DNA of 64,000 bases from Syngnathus acus (Eukaryota > Chordata > Actinopteri > Syngnathiformes > Syngnathidae), in assembly GCF_901709675.1 (NCBI RefSeq), contig NC_051092.1, positions 15,230,991 through 15,294,990 of the forward strand, given 5' to 3'. The position numbers and the translations under genes are program-made. Within the stretch, counting starts at the first letter, position 1, and the number at the start of each line of letters is the position of its first letter. The notes under the pieces are model-generated. The model worked only from the letters and a program-made list of their open reading frames with translations. It was not told the origin of the DNA and made no database searches. Shown piece after piece: positions 10,790-22,277 of this stretch.

Positions 10790-12462
10790 CCGTAATTTTC
10801 GGACTATAAGTCGCTCCGGAGTATAAATCGCACCAGCCATAAAATGCCCAAAAAAGTGAAAAAAAACATATATAAGTCGCTCCGGAGTATAAGTCGCATT
10901 TTGGGGGGCAATTTATTCGACAGAATCCAACACCAAGAACAGACATGAACGAGCAACAACAGCCTAAACCAGTGGTTCCCAAAGTGGGCGGTACCGCCCC
11001 CCTGGGGGCGGTGGAAAGATCTGGGGGGGCGGTGAGGAAGAAAGGGGCGGTAGGGGGGCGGTAGGGGGGCGGCAGTCGATTTGTACACAACACGCCGCTC
11101 TGGCCCAGTCAGATCCGACAGCATAGACTACAAAAGCAAAAGCTCAGGTTTGTAATTTCAAGCTTGTAATGTTCAGAATTTTATCTTATAATAAAAACCG
11201 CATTCTGGCGGTCAACATCATCTTGAGTTCAAGTCAACATGAAATTGGGGACTCGCCAGAACGCGCCGTGTTGTGTTGTGTTGAGCTGGTTAGGGCAGTG
11301 GTCCCCAACCACCGGGCCGCGGACCGGTACCGGTCCGTGGGTCACTTGGTACCGGGCCGCCAAGCCGCACAGAAATTTTTTTTTTATCGACGATCAATTA
11401 ATTCAGGTCAAGACACTCGTCCCGGTCACGTGACATGTTTCCCCAGTCGAGCCCGCAAAGCTAATATGTGGCGACAGGCTAACTAACCAGGCAGTGAAGC
11501 ATTCAAAACTGCTTCAACACATGGAGACCAAGCATCCTGCAATAAAAGACAAACCTTAAATCACTTCGGGTGTCATTGTCTCCGATTACGTCTAGATGGG
11601 ACCGGCTCGTTTCTGAGAAACAAACTCAGTGCTCCCACTAATTCAACGTAATGGTAATGATATTATAAATGTATTATTTATTTATTTATATAAATGTATT
11701 ATTTATTTATATAAATGCCGGTCCTTGGGGGGCGCTAGGAATTCACTGGGGAGCCAAAGGGGGCGCCAGCCTGCAAAAGTTTGGGAACCACTGGCCTAAA
11801 CGATACGGTATGCTAACGTGACAAACACAAACGAGGAGCTGAGAACGGGCCTGACGTAATATTCAGTTATTTAAAAAAAACTATTACATAAATAACACGT
11901 TTATAAAACCATCTGTGTCACTCCAATTCATTAAATCCATCGATCGTCCTTTGTCAACAATGCCGTGTGCCGCGCCGCAGTTCAAATTATTCCACAGGCC
12001 CATACAACGATATATAAACTATATTTTAAATAACTATCACATAAACAACAATATTATCAAACCATTTGTGTCACTCCAAATCATTAAATCCATCGATCAA
12101 ATTTCTCGTCCTTTATATCATCCTGGTGACAGAGGACATGTCCAGAGGATATGGCGCTTTAAAGTGTTAATTACTTTATTTGATTTTTTCTCTCTATTTT
12201 TCATGTTTTGAATATGTTCAAGATAAAGATATCAAAGCATGTGAAGTGATCAACTATACTAAAAATAACATGTGAAGTGGTCTTAGCATGAAGGCATTGA
12301 CAATAAAGCTGACTCTCTGAACTATACTTGTAAGTGATGTGTTAATGATCAAGTAAAAACAACAAACAAACAAAAAAAACATATATAAGTCGCTCCTGAG
12401 TATAAGTCGCCCCCCCCACCCAAACTATGAAAAAAACGCGACTTATAGTCCGAAAATTACGG
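10790..12462. mobile_element. Mariner-like element with long terminal inverted repeats (family M), split by a hAT
   Basis: The ends are CCGTAATTTTCGGACTATAA and its exact inverse, flanked by TA on both sides. The subterminal motif AAGTCGCTCCGGAGTATAAG recurs. Without the nested hAT the element is about 840 bp and is collinear with the copy at 53908-54689. No transposase is evident. Other copies of the family lie at 24854, 45972 and 52988. Confidence 0.88.
10970..11793. mobile_element. hAT element nested in the mariner-like element
   Basis: The terminal repeats CAGTGGTTCCCAAA and its inverse (TTTGGGAACCACTG, one base offset) are flanked by a perfect 8-bp duplication GCCTAAAC at 10962-10969 and 11794-11801. 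The empty site is seen in the copy at 53908. The interior carries a fragment of another hAT family starting CAGTGGTCCCCAACCACCGG at 11289, with no recognisable right end, and an AT-rich repeat near 11670-11715. There is no transposase frame. Confidence 0.9.
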
Positions 12463-12564
12463 TACTTATGTCTTCACATTTTTATACTCTATGCTGCAGA
12501 GTAAGAGTTTATTATTACATGACGATAGCTTTTCAATATCGTATAACTTTGCTCATCCTTCTAG

Positions 12565-12750
12565 GTGATTGAGTGTATAACTCAGGGCAGGGTACTTGAG
12601 CGCCCTAGGCTCTGTCCCAAAGAAGTCTATGATATAATGCTAGGTTGTTGGCAGAGAGAACCACACCAGCGTCTCAACATGAAGGACATTCAGAAGACTA
12701 TAGTATCTCTGATGAAAGCTGCACCAGTCTATCTGGACATACTGGATTAG
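12565..12750 (+). CDS. ntrk: Trk receptor kinase, terminal coding exon
   Basis: This exon follows a good acceptor (CTCATCCTTCTAG) and opens in phase 0 with codons for [15 protein letters not shown]. It continues through MLGCWQREP, the last helix region of Trk kinases, and ends PVYLDILD then TAG. The PVYLDIL ending contains the conserved C-terminal tyrosine that recruits phospholipase C-gamma in the family. The final residue is Asp where mammalian Trks have Gly. Length and ending match the usual last coding exon, so the gene's coding end is here. The exon as a whole resembles TrkC most closely. Confidence 0.95.
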   Translation: MIECITQGRVLERPRLCPKEVYDIMLGCWQREPHQRLNMKDIQKTIVSLMKAAPVYLDILD

Positions 12751-13158
12751 CAACAGACCATATGAAGAGGAACGGAATATTAATTTACGACAAGGAGACA
12801 AGAAGTGAAATGGAATTAAATACATGACTAATGTCAACATAGCCCGACAGCAATGTTCTTGAGATTTACTTTCTTATTAAGAGACAGTTAACTCATGGTG
12901 GCACACAATATAAGCCCTTAGAAATTTGTATGTATTTGTGCTGGAATGCAGCTGCCTGGACACCGATGAGAAAACCAGTTGATTCTTACTCATGAAAAGT
13001 TCAGTAGTAGAATAGTACTAACACATTTCCTCAGCACCCCTGTGGGCATGTTGTAACACTGGTCAACACATCTTAATTTTTTTTAAATTAGAGATGCAAG
13101 TAAACTTGCTTTGATTAAATTTTTTTTTTCTATTCCTGGGCTGAGCTGCTTCCCATTA
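12751..13158 (+). other. Probable ntrk 3' untranslated region
   Basis: This is unique AT-rich sequence following the stop codon, up to the pogo-like element at 13159. I see no clear AATAAA. An ATTAAA variant near 13116 is the best candidate, but the true transcript end could lie farther downstream. Confidence 0.5.
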
Positions 13159-14840
13159 CAGTGATCCCTCGTTTATTGCGGCAGATGCATTCCAGAACCA
13201 CAGCGAAAATCCACGAAGTATAAATGGTATATGTATTATTACCATTTTATTGAAATTTCCAACATGTAGTGTTTCTTGTTGGACGCTCGAGGGTATGGGT
13301 GTGTAGCAAGTCATTTAGAAGAGTGGTTTTCCTTGCCAAGCAATGCAACATGTCCACTTTCAAAATTACCACACTACATTAACCCAGGGCACATCATGCA
13401 TAGCAAAACCACAGTGAGTCACGGTTGCACATAAATCTCCTGTTGCATTGTGGTCTAGTACACAATATTAAAGCTTTTTAAACCCTCCCCAATACACAAT
13501 ATTAAAGCTTTTTAAACCCTCCCCAATACTTTTACGCTACATAAACCTTTCCCATTCCCTTGATTACCATTCCCACACTGTTCTGTGCATGTATTGTACC
13601 TTTACAGTAAATAAAAGAACAAACACCTGATATTGTCACGTTTCCCGACTCATTCTGCAACGGTTGGTGCTTCTTCCCTCGTGCATCGGGCCGCCTCCTG
13701 TACTTGAACTTCACGTCCGCAGTGACGTACATTGCTCAGGGCTCATTGCCGCTGTCCCAACTTCTGGACAGCAGCGCTTTTTTCCTAGGTCCGCGGCAGC
13801 CAGCTGCGCACCCCGCGTTTGTCCTCAGTGAAGCACATTGCTCAGAGGCAAGCCCCACCCTATGAGCACTCATTTATGCTGTCCCGACTTTCTGCACGGC
13901 GGTGCATTTTTCCTTCATGCCCGGCTGTGTCATGTCTCCACTTTCGCCCTGCTGGCCGGCTGATGCGCCCTTTGCGCTAGACCTTGGGGGGCGCATGTCA
14001 CCAATACAGAACTGCGCATACTAATTGGCGCTGATGGCCACCACTTGTCCTGTGTTACCAGCTGATTAAGGCGTGCATATAGACACCGTTCAGCGGTCAG
14101 TCCTCGCCGTTTTGTCTGCTTTGACACATGCATGCCTGGCACCTGATTCCCGTTTGCATGATCCGCTGTGTAGTGGTACGCCTGGCTGGTTGTTTGCCTT
14201 GACACACTGAAGTTACCAACTGATTCCTGTTTGCCTGATCTGTTGTGTAACGAGATGTCACCACGACGCGAGCTCGCTGATCGGCTTGTCAGTCACCTCG
14301 TGGACCTGCTCTGCTGGCATTCCAGCCTCCCTTTTTCTCTTTTCCTCTTTTCGCATTACCTAAATAAACAGTCTGTTTTGCACATGGTTGTCCTGCCTCG
14401 TTCGTGATAGAATGGCTGCCGCACTTCCCGCGCTTGTCTGCAGTGATGTACATTGCACCGATGGCACACCCTGCGCTATCAGCGTGTTTTTAAATGCTGT
14501 TTTCTGCTGTGCAACGAGATGCCACCACGACGCATGATACGAACTCGCTGACCGGCTCGTCAGTCGCATCAGGCACCTGCTGTGCTAGTGTTCCAGCCTC
14601 CCCTTTCCCCTTGTCCTCTTTTTGCAGTCCCTAAATTAGCAGTCCGTGTTGCATATGGTTGTCCTGCCTCATTCGTGACAGAATGGCTGCCGCGCTTCCC
14701 GCACTTGTCCGCAGTGATGCGCATTGCTCAGAGGCATGCCCCTCATTAGTGTGTATTGAAATGCCGTTCTCACATCACTTATAAAGCCATGAAGTAGCGC
14801 ATTCACGAAAGGTGAAGCGCAAAGTGGCGAGGGACCACTG
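13159..14840. mobile_element. Pogo/Tigger-like element with CAGTGATCCCTCG ends
   Basis: The left end CAGTGATCCCTCGTTTATTG and the right end CGAGGGACCACTG are inverted and flanked by TA on both sides. The interior has no transposase. It contains a 34-bp tandem duplication (13459 and 13493). It also has long imperfect direct repeats at roughly 14270-14480 and 14510-14740, sharing the block TTCCAGCCTCCC and a following AATAAACAG/AATTAGCAG segment. It lies just past the ntrk coding end. Confidence 0.8.
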
Positions 14841-15345
14841 TAATCGCAAATGGGAGGTTAGGAGTGACTATGAGTCCACTGTAAATATATAGTTTAAAAA
14901 TAAATAAATGTTTGGTTCCCAAAGTGTCTTGCGTGGTGCACTGCATTTAGTTAATAAAGTTATAAGGACATTAATACTTGTCATGTGTGTGTTTATGTTA
15001 CCAGTAGTTTGTGTCATATTTATAATATTTTTGTTTGATTTATGTTGCACTATTTTGTTTAATTTCATTATTTTTAAAACAAATGGTGACTTAAGCCTGT
15101 GTGTAGAATAGTGTTCAGACATCCAGGTCAGTTCCTTGCACATCTTACATTGCTTACCTAGGCATTGATTGTAAAACAAAAATTAAAAATTTAATTAAAT
15201 TAAAAAACATTATGATTGATGATTATGATGAACTATGATTAGATTTACAGATCCATAAAATGAATGACCTTATCAAAAAACTTTAGTACTGTATTGAAGC
15301 ATACGAGGTTATCGTATAGATTTAAGAGTAATATATGGTAATACC
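14841..15345. other. AT-rich sequence, nothing recognised
   Basis: This is an AT-rich interval between two repeats. Short open frames are not supported by any motif. I see no RNA gene or element ends. Confidence 0.5.
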
Positions 15346-15655
15346 GGGCGGCTCGGTGGGGCACTAGGTAGCACGTCCGCCTCACAGTTTTGAGGGTGTG
15401 GGTTCGATTCCACCTCCGGCCCTCCCTGTGTAGAGTTTGCATGTTCTCCCCGTGTCCACGTGGGCTTTCTGCGGGCACTCCGGTTTCCTCCCACATCCCA
15501 AAAACATGCTTGGTAGGCCTATTGAGCACTCCAAATTGTCCCTAGGTGTGCGAGTGTGGATGGTTGTTTGTCTCTGTGTGCCCTGCAAATGGCTGGCAAC
15601 CAGTTCAGGGTGTCCCCACTTACTGCCTGATGATGGCTGAGATAGGCTCCAGAAA
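15346..15655 (+). repeat. tRNA-headed SINE-like repeat
   Basis: The sequence starts GGCGGCTCGGTGGGGCACTA and contains a box-B-like GGGTTCGATTCC near 15400. It then has the widespread fish blocks GCATGTTCTCCCCGTG, CTCCGGTTTCCTCCCACATC and CCAGTTCAGGGTGTCC. Other copies lie at 26982, 29285, 35117 and 35645. The tRNA-like head suggests a pol III-type SINE; the exact family is not settled. Confidence 0.75.
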
Positions 15656-15699
15656 ATACAAATATCTATACATTACTACTACATATACTTCACCTTGCA

Positions 15700-16470
15700 A
15701 TGTTAGTGATGAAAATGCCAAGGGTCTTGATGTACTCGGAAGGTGGGATAGAGATTTGATTAAAAAAAAAATACCAAGCCACGTGACTAATTCTTCCAGC
15801 TCCAGTCAAATTTGCATGTTGGTAACAGTTTGGAGAGGCCAGCTGAGAACAATTTTCTTTGAAGGTATGTCCTCTTTATGATGCCATACATAGTAGATCT
15901 TCAAAGATTCCACCGAGGGAGAACCTTTGGGCCAGCTGGGAACAAAAATGTATTCTCAAGGTCTGTCCTTTTTATGACGCCATACATAGTAGATGCTTGA
16001 AGATTCCACCTCAGGAGAACCTTTGTGTTGATGAACAAATGGTGTCATTTTACAGAACTCTATCTGTCAAGCAAGTACCATGGGGGGTATATTTCCTGGC
16101 AATGGAGTTGTCACAAGATTACAGGAAGCAGCTGGGGCTTGGAGGTGCAGTGGTGTACCATCTTAATCCACAAATCATTGAGGCAAACCACAAGTTGTAC
16201 TTTGAAAACTACTTTACTGATAGGTGAGAGGAAAATTAATGCCGCTGGAACAGCAAGGGTCTTACGCATCACCAGAGCTCCACTACAGTCCAACAAAGAG
16301 ATGGGCAAAAAGCCATGAGAAAGCTGTGAAATGATGGTAAGGTGGCAATGGTAAAGTGGTATAACAACAGAATGGTACTCATGGCCTCTAACTTTGTTGA
16401 TGTTGTTAGAATGAATGAAGTTCGGTGATGAGACAAAAATACACCCTGTTTGGGGAAATGGTGTCACCTC
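15700..16470 (+). pseudogene. piggyBac-type transposase remnant
   Basis: The frame at 15859-16227 carries a VDEQM block followed by PWG and a hydrophobic strand, then LGLGGAVV and HKLYFENYF. The order matches piggyBac-derived (PGBD) transposases around their first and second catalytic aspartates. A later KWYNNRMV segment near 16340-16370 corresponds to the third. The second position reads Glu instead of Asp and the third reads Asn, and stops interrupt the 3' half, so it is dead. A 96-bp segment is tandemly duplicated (units start at 15864 and 15960). No terminal repeats are found; ERV-2 begins at 16490. Confidence 0.75.
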
Positions 16471-16489
16471 TAGATGTGGTGAAGCTATA

Positions 16490-16906
16490 TGTTAGGGTTT
16501 ACAGATTATCTTGATCGTATGATTATGTTGGAATATAACCTGTAATAATTAACCTAGCTTGTCCTGTTTTAACAAAAGTAGTAGAACAAAGTGCTAAGAT
16601 CTTTTGAACTGATTGACTAGCTGCAGAGGAAGCAATCAAAGTTGCTTTGTTTACACAACGTCGTAAAAGACCCCCTGCTATGCTTTGATCAGCAGGCCAG
16701 GGGCTTCAACCCCATCCTGTCCACTCTCACCCCCACTCTGTTTCTCTCAATAAAAATGCTCCTGCAGGAGGCCTGAGTCAGACCTCATTCGATCATCGCT
16801 GTACGCACAGCGACGAATGGACTCTCCACCTGCAGGTGTTTAAAAGGACTTACTTGTCTCCCGCGTGGTTCTTGCAAAATAAGTTAGAGTGAGCGCCACC
16901 CTAACA
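16490..16906 (+). repeat. 5' LTR of ERV-2
   Basis: The 417-bp LTR runs from TGTTAGGG to CCCTAACA, with an AATAAA signal at 16749-16754. It differs from the 3' LTR by about four substitutions and lacks one 12-bp CCCCCACTCTCA unit. Two blocks (AACCTAGCTTGTCC, and the CGTCGTAAA...TGCTATG region) recur in the ERV-1 LTR, so the two LTR families are distantly related. Confidence 0.93.
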
Positions 16907-16909
16907 TTT

Positions 16910-16927
16910 TGGTGCCGTGACCCGGAT
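16910..16927 (+). promoter_or_regulatory. ERV-2 primer-binding site, tRNA-His type
   Basis: TGGTGCCGTGACCCGGAT starts 3 bp after the LTR. It matches the histidine tRNA primer site known from HERV-H-type elements with one mismatch (C for T). ERV-1 uses a proline-type site instead. Confidence 0.8.
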
Positions 16928-17114
16928 ACCTCATACCCGCCATCTGGCTGACGGAGCAGGACGTGCTGCATTGTCGACAAGCCAGCGTCCTTTAGGAGGA
17001 CCTGGAAAAGAAAGTCCTGGGAAGAGAATTTCTTTGCTGGGCCAGCATCTTAGGTCTGCCTTCGTCTGACAGAGGTGGATTGACGGGTTCCGGCAGTGCA
17101 ACGAACCAGGGGAC

Positions 17115-17122
17115 AAGTAAGT
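17115..17122 (+). promoter_or_regulatory. Candidate major splice donor of ERV-2
   Basis: The sequence CAAGTAAGTT in the leader is close to the vertebrate donor consensus. It sits between primer site and gag, as expected for the donor producing env mRNA. This is inferred from sequence only. Confidence 0.5.
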
Positions 17123-17296
17123 TAAAGCCCTAAAGTTGTGTGATTGTGTTGTTGTGGAACGCGTAAAAAGTTAAAGGTGCACGAGCTATACGGCTTTGGT
17201 TTGTCCGAGCTAAATAGGCAGGACAGAAGATTTTAAGTCTTGTGGAAGGAGGGGGTGTTGTAGAGTCCCCCTCCGGATGAAGTGGCTCTTCTGGAG

Positions 17297-17389
17297 CAGT
17301 GGTTATCAAACTGTTTTATATAGTATATTTTTGTAAAATCTCACGTACCCTCTAGAGTACCTCCGTGTGCCCTCATTTGACAACCACTG
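17297..17389. mobile_element. Tiny hAT-type MITE in ERV-2 leader
   Basis: A 93-bp element has ends CAGTGGTTATCAAA and GACAACCACTG and imperfect 8-bp flanks TTCTGGAG/TTCTAAAG. It lies between two copies of a leader repeat sharing GGGGTGTTGTAGAGTCCCC (near 17256 and 17465). Confidence 0.7.
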
Positions 17390-17730
17390 TTCTAAAGAGT
17401 ACAACTTTGCGTTGGCAGGGCTGGGTAACAGGACTGTTGTCTTTAGTTCCCAGGGAAGGAAGGGGTGTTGTAGAGTCCCCTCTCCGGATGAAGCAGCTCT
17501 TTTTTTTTTTTAAAAGAGGACTTCGCGTAGGCAGGGATAAGAAACTTGTGTGGTTGAGAGTGCGACTGGTTGGATAAATTGACTAAACAGCAGTTCTAGC
17601 ATTGATCCACGGCAATAACACAGGCTAGTAATTTGTTGAAAGGTCAATTTAAACCTGCATTGAGGATCCTCAAAGAGAAAACATTTTTGAAAAAAATTGT
17701 ATAAACCTAAAAAAGAAATACCAAATTTAG

Positions 17731-17946
17731 ATGGGAAATAAGAACGGTAAATCTCTAGCTCTTGAAGGAGATGAGAAGTTCATGGTGAGTAGATTTCTTA
17801 ATTGTATGCAATACATGCCGAAGTGGAAGAAAAAGTATGGAGTAGAAGGGAAGTTGGAAATTGAAGTGTGGAAGATAGTGGTTGATGTTTTGGAGGAGAG
17901 TGTAGATAGGACGACAAAGGGACTGAAAAAGAAAAGGAATAGTTAG
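17731..17946 (+). pseudogene. ERV-2 gag, matrix fragment
   Basis: The 71-codon frame starts MGN, a myristoylation-type N-terminus, and has a basic lysine-rich middle like retroviral matrix proteins. It stops after KKRNS, 60 bp before the zinc-knuckle coding segment. The capsid region is absent, so gag is internally deleted. Confidence 0.65.
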
Positions 17947-18004
17947 AGACCAACAAGGTCGCAAGCCACCATAAAATTCAAAACCCCCATCAAATTCAGA
18001 GACC

Positions 18005-18046
18005 TGTTGGAACTGTGGGAAACGAGGACACTTTGCAAGAGAGTGT
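18005..18046 (+). pseudogene. ERV-2 nucleocapsid CCHC zinc knuckle
   Basis: In the frame starting at 18005 the codons give CWNCGKRGHFAREC, a canonical CX2CX4HX4C knuckle, followed by a short basic GGGRSRGK stretch and a stop. It is the remaining nucleocapsid part of gag. Confidence 0.8.
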
Positions 18047-19784
18047 CGTTTTGCAAAACAATACCAATCAAAGGGTGGAGGAAGGAGCAGAGGAAAAGCC
18101 AAATTTTCAGCATGACAAGCTTCCTCCCCTTTGACCACTCAAGCTCATACAGAAAAATAATTAACAGATGTCCATACAGCAGAACATGTCATTGTCAGAT
18201 TATTAGAACCTTTTTTAGATTATTAGAGCTCCTGTCCATACAAGAAGTATGACAATGCTGTTTGTATGCCCAATGACAAATGACCTGAGATCAAATTGTG
18301 TGCACACTAAAGTTAAAATTTGCAAATCAAGTGGTAAATAAATGCCACTTGCTTCTAGAAGATAAATGAAAAATTAGAATGTGCTGTCCTCGTGTGCGTG
18401 GGAGGGACCAGCTCATGATCGACCGCAGGAAATGGCCAGCCTGTGACGAATCATTGATGCTGGGACCTACCTTCCGTGCGTGAGAGCTGTGCATGTGTGT
18501 GCGTATGTGTTAAAATGATGAAATTGGCTAAACTTTTAGTGTAAAGAAATTTGCTAGACTGTGGTCTATCCAATTTGCACCGCAGAACAGAAACGATTTT
18601 GAAAGATAAAAATGAGAGGAAAAGAGAGAAATCTGTTTGCGAGCAGAAACTGATCCACACTAGTGCATGTTAAGTAAAAAACGACAGAACATGCTTTCAG
18701 GAATTGGAAGAATCAAAATTGTGAATTTAAGACATTGCAATGCTACATTTAATAGAATTAATTGATTGGTTGTGTTATAAGATTTTACAAACTTCTATAT
18801 GCGAGCTGAATCTGAGAGATTGAGTTCTTCAAATTTAAAAACAAAGAAAAAATTCTGATTAATTTGCCAGCAGATTTTTTGTGTTGAGTTTTTTTTTTGG
18901 ATTGGTGGATTGTTCTATCAGGAACCTTGAGTTGAAAATGGTATGTGAATGTTGTGTGGTAAGCTTGGATGAATTGGGACCAATGTGATAGAAAGACTCC
19001 TTTTTGGAGACTGTGTGTGAAATGCAAATGAGCATTGATGAATGAATGCCTGAATGAAAGGAAAATACAGGTTGAATGGTTGAAGTTGTTCGAGACTACT
19101 ATGGAAAATTAGTAGAGCGAAGCAAGAGGTTGCTTTTGGATTGATAATTAACTAGAGAAAAAAACAAAAAAAAAACTGGAGAACCAGTAACACATGCAGA
19201 AGATGTGTGAACTGGGAAATTGAGAAGCGTTTTGGAAAAAAAGTCAAATTGAATGATGATAGAATCACATGTAGAAAAGAACACATCTTCCAAAAAAGGT
19301 TGTCAAGGTGTGAGGCATGGGCGTTGCCAAGCCTCAGAAGGAGGGAGTGAGTGGGACAGATAGTGAAAGATAGTAAAAATACAACACTTTACGACATATG
19401 GATTCTCTAATACATTTGGCGTCATACCATTAAGTTAAAATTTTCTCAAGCTTTTCAAACTTTTGCTGTAAACAATTGGAAGATTATTGAAAAATGACTA
19501 AAGAAGCTATGAGGAAGTGGTGTATGTGTTTGGAAGGGCACGTGCTTATGCGCTTCCCTGGCTAATCAACATTTGTTTGACTGATCAAAGGAACCATTTG
19601 CTACAGGACTTAACATCCATTCCCCCAGCCCAGATCCGACCAAGACCAGAGAATCTCCTTTAAAACAGGAGGCAATAAATGGGCAGCAATATTGAGCCGT
19701 GGTGTGTGTCAAGAGGAGGGATAGTGGGGCACGTCAGTCAGCTTTGTACAACATATGGATTTGATTCAAAACATTTACAAAAAA
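18047..19784 (+). other. ERV-2 internal non-coding body
   Basis: This occupies the place of protease, reverse transcriptase and RNase H but contains no frame with their motifs. Segments match the same stretch of ERV-1. A GTGTGTGC-rich tract near 18490 corresponds to the CA-rich tract of ERV-1 near 6570. Confidence 0.6.
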
Positions 19785-19900
19785 AAATTTGTAGAGCTTG
19801 TTTAACATGTGCTAAACACAATCCACAGGGTTATAATGCCTGGTCATAATAGATGCATTCTCAAAATGGATTGAATTGGCTTCAAAATAAACACTGAATG
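19785..19900 (+). pseudogene. ERV-2 integrase scrap
   Basis: The segment encodes the CLTCAKHNPQG-type half of the integrase zinc-binding domain. It then jumps to the start of the catalytic core, with stops between. The same junction as in ERV-1 at 4605-4735 shows it was inherited from a shared parent. Confidence 0.65.
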
Positions 19901-19973
19901 CCTTATCTCTAAAATGAATGTGGATAGTTTGTTTCAGGTGACTATAAGAGTAACTGGTAAAATAAACAATTGA

Positions 19974-20303
19974 TTGCTAATGGCAAAACAAGCTGTCGTA
20001 TGTATGGGTTTACGACCGATTCTTTATGTTGTACCGTTGCCATTGACAAAAGATTGTGTGAAATTTGTCACGTCTACTGATTGTGAAATGTGCGACAGAG
20101 TGTTCTATATAATATCCGTTGAAAAAAAAAAAGAAAAGAAACCATTGCTTTTAGAAAATGTAGTCAACCAAAATTGGATATGTATCGACATGCCAAGATC
20201 TGGGAAAAAGCTGGAAAAAACCAAAATGTCTTTAAATTTGAGAGGCGACGATGATCTGACTGAAATTGATGCAATTAGAGTCCCCAGAGGAGTTCCTGAT
20301 TAA
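19974..20303 (+). pseudogene. ERV-2 env surface-subunit fragment
   Basis: This 109-codon frame is homologous to 3355-3717 of ERV-1 with small in-frame and out-of-frame differences. It ends with a stop at the same position as the ERV-1 copy, before the transmembrane frame. No signal peptide precedes it. Confidence 0.7.
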
Positions 20304-20363
20304 TAAGAATTAATTGACCAAATTGCAGCGGGATGGGAGTCCTCCATTTGCTGCTGGTGTACG

Positions 20364-20918
20364 ATGAACAAGAACGTTGACAGGATAAATTACATCCATT
20401 GCAACATGCAGAAATTGGGCAAACGGACACAAGCGGGACTTGAGGCAGTGCACGAACAGCTAGCCACGCCTTCCCTAATGTCAATCCAGAACCGCAATGC
20501 TCTTGTTATGTTGTTGTCTGAGAAAGGAAGGGTCTGCGCAATGTTCAGAGAACAATGCTGCACCTTCATCCAGAACGACACCGCCCCTGATGGGAGCCTG
20601 ACGAAGGCGATTGCAAGCTTGCAATCCCTCAACACGAGGATGAAAGAGCACTACAAGTGGATGACTGCTTTTGGGAAGTATAAAGCCCTTGTGTCCTCAA
20701 TTACTGCTATACTCACCTTGTGTGGATGTTGTTGTATTCCATGTCTCCGTGCTCTGTTTAATCGTCTCATCACTACAGCAATATCGCCCACGGAAGACAA
20801 GATGGCCCGGGTATGCCTAATGTCTGAACGCCAGCATGTTGATGATAACGATGATGATGATGCAATTTTTGCACTTGAGTTTACAGACTTTTTCCCAGAT
20901 CTGTGTGTTTCCGAATGA
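20364..20918 (+). pseudogene. ERV-2 env transmembrane subunit fragment
   Basis: This 184-codon frame is the same length as in ERV-1 and about 93% identical by eye. It has the IQNR-AL block at residues 41-47, CX6CC at 58-66, a hydrophobic anchor at about 108-128 with a CGCCCIPC cluster, and an acidic DDNDDDD tail near 157-165. Retention of full length in both copies contrasts with the wrecked gag and pol. It lacks its own leader and most of the surface subunit. Confidence 0.85.
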
Positions 20919-21043
20919 TCATGTCGCAACATTTATCCTTTTTGGTGTAAACTTATTTGTGCTCATACTTGTGATCCGACAACTGAAAATCGAGAGAAGT
21001 GGTTGTTTTTGGTGATGTAAAAATTTAGCAAATATGTGATAAA

Positions 21044-21730
21044 CAGGAGGGAAATGTTGGAATAATTTAAGTGAAGCCTTGGCCTGCCAGACCTGGAGGC
21101 CTTGTCTTTACGAGTTTATGACTTTCCTTTTATCTAGGTTCTTCCTCTTTAGTGACAGGAATGTCTTTTGATCCCTGTCAACCATATGTATCCTTCCTGT
21201 CCTTATGTTGTCTGTGTGTTTTTGTTCCTGTAAGAGGCCTTCACTAACAATGAGCAGAGCTTATTTGCATAGGCGAAATGTTCTTATTTGGTTCAAAGAA
21301 ACTTCATTCCTTTTAGTTAACTGTAGGTTTGGTTCATAGATTGTTGTTGGTCAGAACCGTTTTTCTTTGTTAAGTGTTATATACAGTTTGAAGTAGTTGC
21401 ATACAAGTTATCCCATATTTACTCAATGTTTGTTTAAGTGTTTAGGACAAGTGACTCATTATTATTATGTGTTAATTTACCAAGTAGATAAAGTTAGCAA
21501 AGGTTTAGTTGCATTGTTCCACAGGAAAGCGGCAATTCAAGTTATCTGATCACACTCGAGGACGAGTCAGCCAACCATGGGAGAAGAACAGCTGGTTGAG
21601 GAAAGAGGACAAATTCTGCGGAGGTCACGGGCCGACAATGAAGTGCTAATTCACACCACACTACATTCCTTAGCTAATCAGCGTTGCTACGGACACAATC
21701 TCCCCTCCCTTTAGTGTAGCAACGCCTCTG
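21044..21730 (+). repeat. Internal polypurine tract followed by a foreign LTR-like segment
   Basis: CAGGAGGGAAA at 21044-21054 is immediately followed by TGTTGGAATAA, the arrangement of a polypurine tract and LTR start. The preceding sequence aligns with the ERV-1 region that runs into its own LTR. The following sequence matches neither the ERV-1 nor the ERV-2 LTR. The right end of the LTR-like segment is not defined. It appears to be a partial 3' LTR of a third retroviral family carried inside ERV-2. Confidence 0.55.
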
Positions 21731-22043
21731 TAACCAGGGCAACCAAAACATTAAAAAAAAAGGAGATACGTGGTATCATCTGTCCCAGTGCGCCCCAGTG
21801 AAGGGTTCCTGCAAGGAACCAGATCCGCCATCGACAGTGTCCCCGCCCCAGTTCAAACAGAGGCAGAATAATCCTCTTCCCCCTTGGTGGCCAGGTAGTC
21901 AGTCCACCCTGAGCCACTGAAGACAACGACCACGCGGCAGATATTTCCAAGTTCTCCCCGGACGGAGCAGAGCTGCGAAGGGGGTGAGAATTGTGCTCAC
22001 CCTCCACCAGTGGGCGTGCCAAGCCCCCAACGGCTGAACAATC

Positions 22044-22133
22044 ATGAGCAATTTTTATCTTGAACTGCTGTTATTGATAACATTCTGGTCGCCTAAGGCA
22101 GAGGGACCGTGTGAGACCTTTCCTGCAAAATAA
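22044..22133 (+). pseudogene. ERV-2 second env start (leader peptide)
   Basis: A 29-codon frame starts with ATG and encodes a short polar end and a leucine-rich hydrophobic core (LELLLLITFW), then a stop. It looks like an envelope signal peptide. It is followed within 150 bp by the second polypurine tract, so nearly all of this second env is deleted. It cannot serve the env fragments upstream of it. Confidence 0.5.
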
Positions 22134-22277
22134 TATCTAGCCGCAGGGTTTTCAATCACACACTAAATTTGGACTGGAGTATTGAGGGAAAACCTCATCT
22201 TCACTGGAAATTATTACTGTCATTGTATTTTCTTACTTATGTTTGATTGATCGGGGTTGACATAATCATATGATAAA

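Noticed and set aside
15346-15430. tRNA gene from the GGTTCGATTCC motif
   Set aside because: The same head occurs on five dispersed repeats with a common body, so it is a SINE-type promoter.
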